Source: Mucilaginibacter roseus (GTDB lineage: Bacteria > Bacteroidota > Bacteroidia > Sphingobacteriales > Sphingobacteriaceae). Taken from it: DNA of 64,000 nt. The notes under the pieces were generated by a model. It did not search any database. It saw only the letters and a program-made list of their open reading frames with translations, and was not told the DNA's origin. Location of the stretch: contig NZ_JAJPWV010000003.1 of NCBI RefSeq assembly GCF_021215455.1, positions 1 through 64,000 of the forward strand, in the 5' to 3' direction. Each line of letters begins with the position of its first letter. Positions within the stretch are counted from its first letter, which is position 1. Shown piece by piece: positions 54,567 through 63,248 of the stretch. Both the position numbers and the translations under genes were made by a program.

Positions 54567-56684
54567 ATGAAAAAATTTACCTCACTACTTGGCGTGGCCG
54601 TTATGCTTTACGGCTATACGCATGCACAAACCATGAATATTAAAACTCTACCTTACCCTAAAACTAAAAAGGGCGACGTAACCGACGCTTATTTTGGCAC
54701 CACCGTTCCTGACCCGTACCGCTGGCTCGAAGATGACCGCGCCGAAGACACTAAAGCCTGGGTGCAAGAAGAAAATAAGGTTACCCAAAACTATTTAGGG
54801 CAGATACCTTACCGCGAACAAATTAAGGAACGCCTGACCAAACTTTGGAACTACGAGAAATACGGCGCACCCTTTAAAGAGGGTAAGTATACCTATTATT
54901 ATAAAAACGATGGCCTGCAAAGCCAATCCGTGCTTTGGCGCCAGGTTGATAAAGGCCAGCCGGAGATTTTCCTCGATCCAAATAAGTTCTCTAAAGATGG
55001 CACCACCTCATTGGCCGGCATAAGCTTCACCAAGGATGGCAGCCTGGCCGCTTACCAGATATCAGAAGGTGGGTCTGACTGGCGCAAGGTGATCGTTTTA
55101 AAAACTGATGATAAAACCGTGGTTGGCGATACGCTGATCGACGTAAAGTTTTCGGGCACATCATGGCATGGTAACGATGGCTTTTACTACAGCAGCTACG
55201 ATAAGCCTAAAGAGGGCAGCCAACTTGCAGGCTTAACCCAGTATCATAAACTATATTATCACAAACTGGGCACTCCGCAAACCGAGGATAAGCTGATCTT
55301 CGGCGGCGAGAAGACACCGCGCCGTTATATTGGTGCCGGTTTAACTGAAGATGAACGCTTCCTGGTGATCAGTGCGGCTACCACTACTACGGGTAACGAG
55401 CTTTACATCCAGGATTTGAGCAAACCGGGCAGCCCGATCGTTAACATCGTAGATAATTTTAATAATGATAACAGCATTGTCGACAACGTTGGCGAAAAGC
55501 TGTACATCCACACTAACTTAAATGCGCCTAATTATCGCCTGGTTACAGTTGATTTTAACAATCCCAAATCTTCTCAGTGGAAGGACCTTATTCCGCAAAC
55601 CGAGAATGTATTGAACATATCAACCGGCGGCGGTAAAATATTTGCCAGCTACTTAAAAGATGCGACCTCATTTGTGCAGCAATATGACATGAATGGCAAA
55701 CTGGAACGCAATATCACTTTGCCCTCAGTAGGTTCGGCAGGTGGCTTTGGTGCTAAAAAAGAGGAGAAGGAGTTATATTATACCTTTACCTCATACATCT
55801 ACCCTGCCACAATATTCAAGTACGATATCGCCACCGGGAAATCAGAATTATATAAAAAATCAGGAGTACAGTTTAACCCTGATCTTTATGAATCGAAACA
55901 GGTATTTTATAATTCTAAGGATGGCACCAAAATACCGATGATCATCACCTATAAAAAAGGCACCGTGATGAATGGCAAAAACCCGTTGTTGCTATATGCA
56001 TACGGCGGTTTTAACGCGAGCATGACGCCGGGTTTTAGCACCTCAAATATTGTATTGCTGGAGCACGGTGGTATTTATGCCGTACCTAACATTCGTGGTG
56101 GCGGTGAGTATGGCGAAAAATGGCACCTTGCCGGTACCAAGCTCAACAAACAAAACGTTTTCGACGATTTTATCGCGGCGGCAGAATACCTGATCAAAAA
56201 CAAATATACCTCGAAGGATTACCTGGCTGTGTCAGGCGGATCAAACGGTGGTTTGCTGATTGGCGCTACCATAACCCAACGCCCTGACCTTTGCAAGGTA
56301 GCCTTCCCGGCGGTTGGAGTATTGGATATGCTGCGCTACAACAAGTTTACCGCAGGCGCAGGTTGGGCGTATGATTATGGCACGGCCGAGGATTCAAAGG
56401 AAATGTTTGAGTACCTGTACAAATACTCGCCATATCATGCCATTAAACCGGCAAGCTACCCGGCTACCATGGTTACCACTGCCGATCATGACGACCGTGT
56501 GGTACCGGCGCACTCCTTTAAATTTGCATCGCGTTTACAGGAAATGCAAAAAGGCAACGCTCCAATACTGATCCGTATTGAAACCAATGCAGGCCATGGC
56601 GCAGGTCGCTCAACCGCTCAAATTATCAGCGAACAGGCAGATAAGTGGTCATTCATGTTTTACAATATGGGCGTTAAGTGGTAA
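54567..56684 (+). CDS. Prolyl oligopeptidase family serine peptidase
   Basis: The ATG at 54567 starts a signal peptide ending near YTHAQ; the upstream ATG at 54507 is less likely. The 705-residue protein has an N-terminal seven-bladed beta-propeller region and a C-terminal alpha/beta-hydrolase domain. The nucleophile serine is in SGGSNGG, the aspartate in DHDDRVVP and the histidine in NAGHGAG. It cleaves short proline-containing peptides in the periplasm. It is monocistronic. Confidence 0.93.
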   Translation: MKKFTSLLGVAVMLYGYTHAQTMNIKTLPYPKTKKGDVTDAYFGTTVPDPYRWLEDDRAEDTKAWVQEENKVTQNYLGQIPYREQIKERLTKLWNYEKYGAPFKEGKYTYYYKNDGLQSQSVLWRQVDKGQPEIFLDPNKFSKDGTTSLAGISFTKDGSLAAYQISEGGSDWRKVIVLKTDDKTVVGDTLIDVKFSGTSWHGNDGFYYSSYDKPKEGSQLAGLTQYHKLYYHKLGTPQTEDKLIFGGEKTPRRYIGAGLTEDERFLVISAATTTTGNELYIQDLSKPGSPIVNIVDNFNNDNSIVDNVGEKLYIHTNLNAPNYRLVTVDFNNPKSSQWKDLIPQTENVLNISTGGGKIFASYLKDATSFVQQYDMNGKLERNITLPSVGSAGGFGAKKEEKELYYTFTSYIYPATIFKYDIATGKSELYKKSGVQFNPDLYESKQVFYNSKDGTKIPMIITYKKGTVMNGKNPLLLYAYGGFNASMTPGFSTSNIVLLEHGGIYAVPNIRGGGEYGEKWHLAGTKLNKQNVFDDFIAAAEYLIKNKYTSKDYLAVSGGSNGGLLIGATITQRPDLCKVAFPAVGVLDMLRYNKFTAGAGWAYDYGTAEDSKEMFEYLYKYSPYHAIKPASYPATMVTTADHDDRVVPAHSFKFASRLQEMQKGNAPILIRIETNAGHGAGRSTAQIISEQADKWSFMFYNMGVKW

Positions 56685-56709
56685 ACAGACAAGCTCAGAT
56701 TATATAAAA

Positions 56710-56740
56710 AAAACGGCTGCCCTCATCAGGCAGCCGTTTT
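56710..56740. terminator. Bidirectional terminator
   Basis: AAAACGGCTGCC and GGCAGCCGTTTT form a perfect 12-bp stem between convergent genes. Confidence 0.88.
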
Positions 56741-56777
56741 ACATTTACATTACTACTTTTTTAAGACAGAAACTTTT

Positions 56778-57308
56778 TTAGTGTTTGCCATGCCCATGTC
56801 CGTTACCTCGGCCATGTGCCGGGCCGTGACCTGGATTGCCTTTGCCTTTTACTTTAACAAATGATTTATTAGGACCATGATGCTTAACTTTTACCCGGTT
56901 AACGGTACGATATTTAACATACTTCGCATCGCGGCTATCGCGAATAACGGTTGTACTTGGGCGACCACGGTAGCTTACATATTTGTTATGTATCACAGTA
57001 TGGTTACGCCATGGATCACGGTCGTTAATTACCACCTTGTAGCCGTTATACAAGTTATAATTGCGATAACGTGTTGGCAGATAGGTGCGGTGTACCCATA
57101 CGTTATTATCTAAATACACATAGCGGCGTGCCGGTACGTCATAGTATGCATCTATATCAGGCAGGTAATAATAGTTTACATAATCGTACCCAACAGGGCC
57201 CCATGCAGGTTGGCTACCAATATTTATATTTACGCTTAACTGCGCACTTGCCTTTTGTATAGTTAAAAAGCTTAAAGCAATGGCAGTTGTTATTATAAAC
57301 TTTTTCAT
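56778..57308 (-). CDS. Small secreted basic protein, His/Gly-rich tail
   Basis: This 176-residue protein has a signal peptide ending near KASAQ. The mature part is rich in Tyr, Arg and Asn (YVNYYYLPDIDAYYDVPARR). It ends in a Lys/Gly/His repeat region (GHGPAHGRGNGHGHGKH), which might bind metal. Similar proteins are common in Bacteroidota; the function is unknown. Confidence 0.7.
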   Translation of the reverse strand: MKKFIITTAIALSFLTIQKASAQLSVNINIGSQPAWGPVGYDYVNYYYLPDIDAYYDVPARRYVYLDNNVWVHRTYLPTRYRNYNLYNGYKVVINDRDPWRNHTVIHNKYVSYRGRPSTTVIRDSRDAKYVKYRTVNRVKVKHHGPNKSFVKVKGKGNPGHGPAHGRGNGHGHGKH

Positions 57309-57503
57309 AACGTTTATTAGTTGTGTTATGATGGTAAGACAACCATGCAGCGCAAAAAGTTTAAACGTAAGCTATGCGAGAATAATAAAAATTATTAACA
57401 CGCTGAATTTCAGAAATATAAAAACTATTATTGTGTATAATAATATTATTGAACCCTATAGCAATAATTAAATAATTAACTGATAGTGTACCGAAGCTGC
57501 TTG

Positions 57504-59276
57504 CTATTCATCTTCGTCGCTATCAGTGGCAGACCCATCTTTCTTTACTGCTACGGCCGCCAATTGAGGTTTGCCAATGGTCTTGTATTTTCCCTCTCCT
57601 GATAATACCGCAGCAAGCAGCGTTTTATCTTTCATAGTTTTAACAGCCTCGGCCAGTTCCTTATCATATTTGAAATGGGTTTCGTAACGTCCCTTTTCAA
57701 AATAATAACGCGCCGATATTTCATTTTCAAGCAATTCTTTAATCTCCTGCTTATGCTGTTTTAAGTCGTTACCCTTGCTGGCAAGCAGTTTATTGCGCAA
57801 CACCTCGTACTCGGCCTGTATCTCGCCGAATTGCTTCTCGTTGGTGGCCTGAGTTTTCAGGCTATTTAAAAGCGTTTCGGTTACGGTGGTATATTTATAA
57901 TCCTTACCAGCCAGATACTTTACAAAATCGTCATACTCTGCATCGGTAAGCGCGAACGACCTGGCATCGGCTATTTTGGGGTGAGTGTTTTTATACTGCG
58001 TGGCGTAATCAAATATCAGCAATTTAGCTACCAGCGTTTGCGTAATGCGCGCAAACTTCTCACGTTTAACCTCAATATCCGGCGATACACCGCTGCCATC
58101 ATAAACAGAGCGGCCGTTTTTGGTTTTAAATTCATGGATTGATGAGTCTGCAACCTTAACCACACTGCCATCATTTTTACGGTGTGCGTAATCAAGCTCC
58201 TGTACACACCTGCCAGATGCGGTATAATATTTAGCCACAGTTATTTTAACCAGGCTATTGTAAGGCAAGCTGAATGATTGCTGAACCAGCCCCTTACCAA
58301 AGCTGCGCTGGCCTATTACCACGGCCCTGTCCAGATCCTGTAGTGAACCGGCCACAATTTCTGAAGCTGATGCCGAACGATTGTTTACTAAAACCACCAG
58401 CGGCAAATCAGGTTCAATAGGATTAGTTTGCGTGGCATATACATAGTTCTTCTCTTTTATTTTGCCCATTTGAGACACCACCTTTATATCCTTAGGCACA
58501 AACAGGTTTACTATTTTAACAGCTTCCTGCAAAATACCGCCACCGTTTGAGCGCAGGTCGAGTATTATACCCGCCGGGTTATTTTTTTTGACGGCTAAAA
58601 GCGCATTGTTCACTTCCTCAGCTGAGCGCTCCAGAAATTTATCGAGCTTTATATAACCCATATTACCGTCAACCATACCATAATAAGTTACGTTGGGCTG
58701 CTTTATTTCATCGCGCAAAATGCTTTTTTCAATTGGGTTTACTTCGCCGGCGCGTTTAAGCACAATTTTTATCGGCGCTCCTTTGGGGCCTTTCAGCAGC
58801 TGGCTTGCTTCTTCATTGTTTTTACCGTTGAGGGTAATATCATTTATCTTTAATATTTGGTCGCCCGCACGTATGTCATTCTTCTGCGCCGGGAAACCGC
58901 TAAACACATCGGAGATAAAAACCTTGTTATCCCGCGTAAATACTGATGCACCTATGCCCCCATATTGTGTGCTTACGTAATGCAGCTTAAAATCCTCTAT
59001 TTCCGATTCGGGCACAAACTCTGTATACGGGTCTAAACCGTTCAGCATGGCATCAACCCCGGTTTTCACCATCTTGGCGGAGTTGATATCATCTACATAA
59101 TTAATATTTACCTCTTTGTAAAGCGAGGCAAAAACATCAAGGTTTTTTGATATCTGGAAAAGATCATCTTTAAAGCCGAATGTAATAACGGCGGCAGCAA
59201 CAATGCAGGCGGTAATAAGCTGTACTTTATATTTTCTGACCTTCGCGTTCACAATTTTCATCATCATTAAAAACAT
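57504..59276 (-). CDS. S41-family C-terminal processing peptidase
   Basis: The 590-residue protein has one N-terminal membrane helix (LITACIVAAAVITFGF) and a PDZ domain around 95-180 (YGGIGASVF, AGDQILKIND). The S41 protease domain follows, with S303 in NRSASASE and K328 in SFGKG as the Ser/Lys dyad. A helical extension of about 180 residues follows the catalytic domain. It cleaves exported proteins in the periplasm. The acidic C-terminal tail is unusual but short. Confidence 0.92.
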   Translation of the reverse strand: MFLMMMKIVNAKVRKYKVQLITACIVAAAVITFGFKDDLFQISKNLDVFASLYKEVNINYVDDINSAKMVKTGVDAMLNGLDPYTEFVPESEIEDFKLHYVSTQYGGIGASVFTRDNKVFISDVFSGFPAQKNDIRAGDQILKINDITLNGKNNEEASQLLKGPKGAPIKIVLKRAGEVNPIEKSILRDEIKQPNVTYYGMVDGNMGYIKLDKFLERSAEEVNNALLAVKKNNPAGIILDLRSNGGGILQEAVKIVNLFVPKDIKVVSQMGKIKEKNYVYATQTNPIEPDLPLVVLVNNRSASASEIVAGSLQDLDRAVVIGQRSFGKGLVQQSFSLPYNSLVKITVAKYYTASGRCVQELDYAHRKNDGSVVKVADSSIHEFKTKNGRSVYDGSGVSPDIEVKREKFARITQTLVAKLLIFDYATQYKNTHPKIADARSFALTDAEYDDFVKYLAGKDYKYTTVTETLLNSLKTQATNEKQFGEIQAEYEVLRNKLLASKGNDLKQHKQEIKELLENEISARYYFEKGRYETHFKYDKELAEAVKTMKDKTLLAAVLSGEGKYKTIGKPQLAAVAVKKDGSATDSDEDE

Positions 59277-59287
59277 AAATGTACAAA

Positions 59288-59316
59288 AAAGCCCCCCGGT
59301 TTTTGCGGGGGGCTTT
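59288..59316 (-). terminator. Terminator of the CsbD-like gene
   Basis: AAAGCCCCCCG and CGGGGGGCTTT form an 11-bp GC-rich stem, followed on the minus strand by TTTTTTGTAC. It separates the CsbD-like gene from the S41 peptidase gene. Confidence 0.85.
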
Positions 59317-59321
59317 AAATT

Positions 59322-59537
59322 TTACAGGCGGTTGTTATCAATATTAACCAGCGCTTTTTTGAGGGTGAATACCACGTAATCACGGTCGCGGTTCACGAGT
59401 TCCATAATTCGACCGATCAGGCTATCTTCCTGCCCTTCGGTATATTGTAATTGCGCATCAGTAAGATGGTTGTATTTGCGTTGCAATTTTATTTTAACGC
59501 GGCTCCAGTCCTGGTTGCTAATGCTTATTTCGGCCAT
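59322..59537 (-). CDS. CsbD-like stress protein
   Basis: The 71-residue protein resembles the CsbD family: an N-terminal WSRVKIKLQRKY, then LTDAQLQYTEGQEDSLIGR, and a variable end. CsbD proteins are induced by general stress; the molecular role is unknown. It is a complete small gene with its own terminator. Confidence 0.75.
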   Translation of the reverse strand: MAEISISNQDWSRVKIKLQRKYNHLTDAQLQYTEGQEDSLIGRIMELVNRDRDYVVFTLKKALVNIDNNRL

Positions 59538-59635
59538 GGTTATAAATGAGTTTGATGCAAAAATATAAAAAAATGTAATTTATGGAATTGTGTAATCTTG
59601 ACATAGACTTTAATTATTAAGTTAATGACGCACAA

Positions 59636-59736
59636 TTCAAAAAGAGCGTAGGATGAAGTTCTTTCCGGCTTGATGTTTGGCTACTTTGTATCTAAGATAA
59701 AGTAACTGGCCCGTGCGGCAAGAGCAGACTGACGGT
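59636..59736 (+). repeat. Dispersed repeat, part A, copy 2
   Basis: It matches 54313-54453 from AGCGTAGG to CAGACTGACGGT but lacks about 37 bases near its left end. Confidence 0.65.
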
Positions 59737-59797
59737 AATAACGCACAACTGCTTCACAAAATTACAATCTTAAAATCGCTTCATTATTTGTCCTCAA

Positions 59798-59930
59798 TTT
59801 CTTTTGAGCGATCAAAAAAAAACAAAATCGCCGGCTACGCCCTGCCCGGTAACAGCATCAGCTTTGGCAGGGTCTGTACTATTCCGGGCACTTCTGATGC
59901 CTGTAGGATAGGTTATTTACGGTTTGTGCT
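59798..59930 (+). repeat. Dispersed repeat, part B, copy 2
   Basis: It matches 54150-54293 (TTTCTTTTGAGC, GCCGGCTACGCC, CCTGCCCGGT, CCGGGCA, TTTGTGCT). Part A precedes part B here, the reverse of copy 1. The 59538-60083 gap otherwise holds the upstream region of the beta-barrel gene. Confidence 0.65.
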
Positions 59931-60083
59931 GTTTTATGTAGATGCTATCCCCTATTGAGGGGAGTCTGGGATTGGTTTAATAAACTATCCCAGCTCAATG
60001 CCTGTTAAATTTAACACAAACCGGTTAAACTATTGTTAAGTATCCAACATCTAAACCGATGTTGAACCAAATTTTTACACAAC

Positions 60084-60650
60084 ATGAAAAAGTATCTTCT
60101 ATCAATTGCCTTGCTGGTGGCCGGTGTCATCGGTGCAAAAGCGCAGGTTTCGGTTGGTGCTAAGGCAGGCATCACGTTCTCTAAAATTAATACTGATGAG
60201 TTGAAAGAATCAAGCGTTACGGGTTACCAGGTAGGCGGTTTCGCCCGCTTTGGTTCTGATTGGTTTTTACAACCCGAACTGTACCTGGGCAGCAGCGGCG
60301 GTAAGTTTGAAAGCGATGACAATAGGTACAGCGGTAAAGTGCGCTTTACAACCCTGAACATCCCGGTGCTGGTAGGCAAAAGCTTTGGCCAGGAAGATTT
60401 GAACTTCCACTTAGCCGCAGGCCCGATTTATTCGGCTATATTAAGCGACAGCCGCAGCTTTGGTGATAACGTGAACGAAGCTTTCCGCAATTACAAAAGC
60501 AGCACCCTTGGCTTCCAGGCCGGTGGCGGCGTTGATATAGGCAACATTACCGTTGACTTACGTTACGAAGGCGGTTTAAGCAAGGTAAGCAACTACTTTG
60601 ATCAGCGCCAAAGCCTGTGGGCATTAAGCGTTGGTTTTAAATTTCTTTAA
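60084..60650 (+). CDS. Outer-membrane beta-barrel protein (PorT-like)
   Basis: This 188-residue protein has a signal peptide ending near GAKAQ and alternating strands typical of a small 8-stranded barrel (VSVGAKAGITFSKI, GFQAGGGVDIG). It ends in WALSVGFKFL with the terminal aromatic residue needed for BAM. It is monocistronic; the role is unknown. Confidence 0.85.
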   Translation: MKKYLLSIALLVAGVIGAKAQVSVGAKAGITFSKINTDELKESSVTGYQVGGFARFGSDWFLQPELYLGSSGGKFESDDNRYSGKVRFTTLNIPVLVGKSFGQEDLNFHLAAGPIYSAILSDSRSFGDNVNEAFRNYKSSTLGFQAGGGVDIGNITVDLRYEGGLSKVSNYFDQRQSLWALSVGFKFL

Positions 60651-60661
60651 CAGCCATGCTT

Positions 60662-60707
60662 AAAACAAAAAGCGCTGACGTGTAAACCACTCAGCGCTTT
60701 TTGTTTT
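60662..60707. terminator. Bidirectional terminator
   Basis: AAAACAAAAAGCGCTGA and its complement form a 17-bp stem with a 12-base loop between convergent genes. Confidence 0.9.
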
Positions 60708-60718
60708 AGTAACGTTAC

Positions 60719-62959
60719 TTACTGTACACCCCACTGCTTATTGGGTTTAGGGCCCATTTCCAATTCAAGTGTACCGCCGTTAATCAGGTCGGTATGCGTA
60801 AACCAAGGCGTGTTCAGTACCTTTCCGTTAAGTTTAGCGCTTTGTATATATTTATTTTCAACTGATGCCTTATTGGCGACCAGCTTGAACTTTTTGCCGT
60901 TCGGCAAATCAACCGTAACATTTTCAAACATTGGGCTGCCAATTGTATAAACCGGCTTACCGGGAGTAACCGGGTAAAAACCCATCGACGAAAACACCAC
61001 AAAAGCCGTCATGCCGCCACCGTCTTCATCGCCCGGTATACCGAATATGTTATCCTTATACCAAACGTCTAATAAAAAGCGGATGCGTTTCTGTGTTTTC
61101 CATGGCGCATCAGTAAAATTATACAGGTATGGGATGTGGAAGCTTGGCTCATTACCCATTGAAAATTGGCCTACAATGCCCGTAAAATCCGGGAATTTAG
61201 CTTGCAGCTCATACTTGCTGCGACCCAACCCCTCGCGGAAAAGCTGATCTAAACGGGCTTCAAATTTTTCTTTACCGCCCATCAAGTTTACTAAGCCGGG
61301 TACATCGTGCTGCACCTGCCACTGGTAAGTCCAGCCGTTGTTTTCATCATAGTAATCGCGGCCGCCCATGCCACCGTCAAACTTAGGGTCAATGTTGATG
61401 AATTTACCCTTGTCATCCTTAGGCATAAACAGCATATCCTTTTCGCTCCATAGCTTTTTATAGTTATCCGCACGTTTGATGAACAGGTTATAGTCGGCCG
61501 TTTTACCTATGTTTTTAGCGTATTGTGCCAGCGCCCAATCGTCATAACTGGCGCCAAGCGTTACTGCTACGGCCTGGCGCTTTTCAAAACCGTGCACGCC
61601 GGGTACCGTTTCCTTTTCGCCCGGATGCAGGGCGGGAATATAGCCGTTAGCGTAATAAAAATCTTCCAGTGGACCTTTAGGGCCATTCATCCATGGCATC
61701 ATGGTAGCCTGGGTAGCGTTCTTGCGCATACCCTCGTAAGCTACCTTAGTATCGTAATTACGCAAACCCTTGTTGTAGGCATCCAAAAAAGTAACAGTTG
61801 AGTGGAAACCGTTCATGCAGGCATGGTCGCCAAATAGTACCGGGAAGGTTGGGACCCAACCGCTTTGCTGGTACATATTTACATAGGAGTTTAGTATATC
61901 CTCTTCCTGCGCCGGATCAAGTATGGTGCGTAGCGGGTGATGCGCCAGGTAGGTGTCCCAAGTCCAGTCGTCTACATAAAAAGTACGTTTACTTTCATGT
62001 ATCTTTTTGTCGTAACCGCTATAATATTTATTGCCTTCAGAGATATTTACCGGGCGCTCATAGCAACGGTACAAGGCTGAGTAAAAGCTACGCTTCTGTG
62101 CTTCGGTGCCGCCCTTAACGTCAATCTGGTTAATTACCTTGCTCCAGGCCTGCTCGCCCGCCTGCTTAACCTGATCAAAACCGCGGTTGCCTTTAAACTC
62201 CGCCTCATAATTTATTTTAGCCTGCTCCGCGCTTATAAATGACACGGCATATTTTAGCTCAACTGTATTGCTTGCCGCATTACTGAAGCTGATAAAGGCC
62301 TTGATATTTTTACCGTTAACAGTTGCACCGGCGGCAGGAGCGCCATTGTTAATGATACCGGCCGTACCTTTTTGATTCAACGTACCGTAGGTATAAATTT
62401 TAATATCACCATGATAGGTTTCAATGCCGGTTACCTCAGTATCCTTAATGCTCCACGTTGATTCATCGCCATTGTAAGTGCCCAGTAACAGGTTCTTCTC
62501 GCCTTTTGCCGGGAACTCAAATTTATAGATGCCTGTTTTTATACCCGGCACATATTCTACCGTAATATCCTGGTCGATGAGGTATGTTTTATAGTACCAT
62601 GGACGGATCACTTCCAGGTCATGGTCATACGTCATGCGCTGGTTAAAGGCCTTGGCCGTAACCGCGTCGGTAGTTGGTTTTATGCTAAACGCTTCACCCA
62701 TACGGTGCGATACGATCAGAAAAGGAAAGCTGCTGATCTGATCGTCAAGGTAATCCTTGCGTATGGGGAACATGCGCATCATCTGGTTAGGCAATTGTAC
62801 CGTAGGCCTCGTTGGCTCAAGCAAAGCGCCAACATTGCCAATGCGAGCATCAACGTATTTAAGATTTCCTTCACCTGAATTTTGCTGGGCCAGGCCTGGC
62901 AAACTGCAAGCGGACAATAATGTTAACGCCGACACGCAACGCTTAATTTGTTTGATCAT
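60719..62959 (-). CDS. GH92 alpha-mannosidase
   Basis: The 746-residue protein has a signal peptide ending near LPGLAQQ and the GH92 fold: an N-terminal beta-sandwich domain, about 30-270, and an (alpha/alpha)6 barrel. Motifs such as TFYVDDWTWDTYLAHHPL, GNEPSFHIPYLYN and GDEDGGGMTAFVVFSSMG are characteristic. GH92 enzymes are calcium-dependent exo-alpha-mannosidases acting on N-glycan and related chains. It is divergent from the GH31 gene with shared operators, so both may be induced by the same glycan. Confidence 0.93.
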   Translation of the reverse strand: MIKQIKRCVSALTLLSACSLPGLAQQNSGEGNLKYVDARIGNVGALLEPTRPTVQLPNQMMRMFPIRKDYLDDQISSFPFLIVSHRMGEAFSIKPTTDAVTAKAFNQRMTYDHDLEVIRPWYYKTYLIDQDITVEYVPGIKTGIYKFEFPAKGEKNLLLGTYNGDESTWSIKDTEVTGIETYHGDIKIYTYGTLNQKGTAGIINNGAPAAGATVNGKNIKAFISFSNAASNTVELKYAVSFISAEQAKINYEAEFKGNRGFDQVKQAGEQAWSKVINQIDVKGGTEAQKRSFYSALYRCYERPVNISEGNKYYSGYDKKIHESKRTFYVDDWTWDTYLAHHPLRTILDPAQEEDILNSYVNMYQQSGWVPTFPVLFGDHACMNGFHSTVTFLDAYNKGLRNYDTKVAYEGMRKNATQATMMPWMNGPKGPLEDFYYANGYIPALHPGEKETVPGVHGFEKRQAVAVTLGASYDDWALAQYAKNIGKTADYNLFIKRADNYKKLWSEKDMLFMPKDDKGKFINIDPKFDGGMGGRDYYDENNGWTYQWQVQHDVPGLVNLMGGKEKFEARLDQLFREGLGRSKYELQAKFPDFTGIVGQFSMGNEPSFHIPYLYNFTDAPWKTQKRIRFLLDVWYKDNIFGIPGDEDGGGMTAFVVFSSMGFYPVTPGKPVYTIGSPMFENVTVDLPNGKKFKLVANKASVENKYIQSAKLNGKVLNTPWFTHTDLINGGTLELEMGPKPNKQWGVQ

Positions 62960-63103
62960 GGATATTGTTTGTAATGGTTTATAAGCAGCGCATCAGCTTG
63001 CTTAAACGATTAACCAAAGTTATAATCTGTACCGACATGCTAAAGCTTTATTGTATATAATTTTTGTGACGGAGCAATTCTAGTAGGATATAATAAAATA
63101 GAA

Positions 63104-63137
63104 CAAACGTTTGCGTAGCCAGTGCAAACGTTTGCAC
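63104..63137. promoter_or_regulatory. Tandem LacI-type operators
   Basis: A CAAACGTTTG core at 63104-63113 and a perfect 16-bp palindrome GTGCAAACGTTTGCAC at 63122-63137 have centres 21 bp apart, two turns of the helix. The CG-centred dyad is typical of LacI-family repressor sites. They lie between the divergent GH92 and GH31 genes, 112-145 bases before the GH31 start. No LacI regulator is in the window. Confidence 0.7.
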
Positions 63138-63248
63138 AACACCTTTTTTAGCCGCCGCAGCAGCACCTGCTTTTTTTAGCGATCAATTTAGTTGAATTTT
63201 ATATTAAGCCCTGACTAACAAACCAATATCGCTACTTCATTCTTTTTT

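Noticed and set aside
59713..59958. 81-codon frame in the repeat region before the beta-barrel gene
   Set aside because: It runs through part of both repeat parts, has no family resemblance, and is best explained by the repeats.
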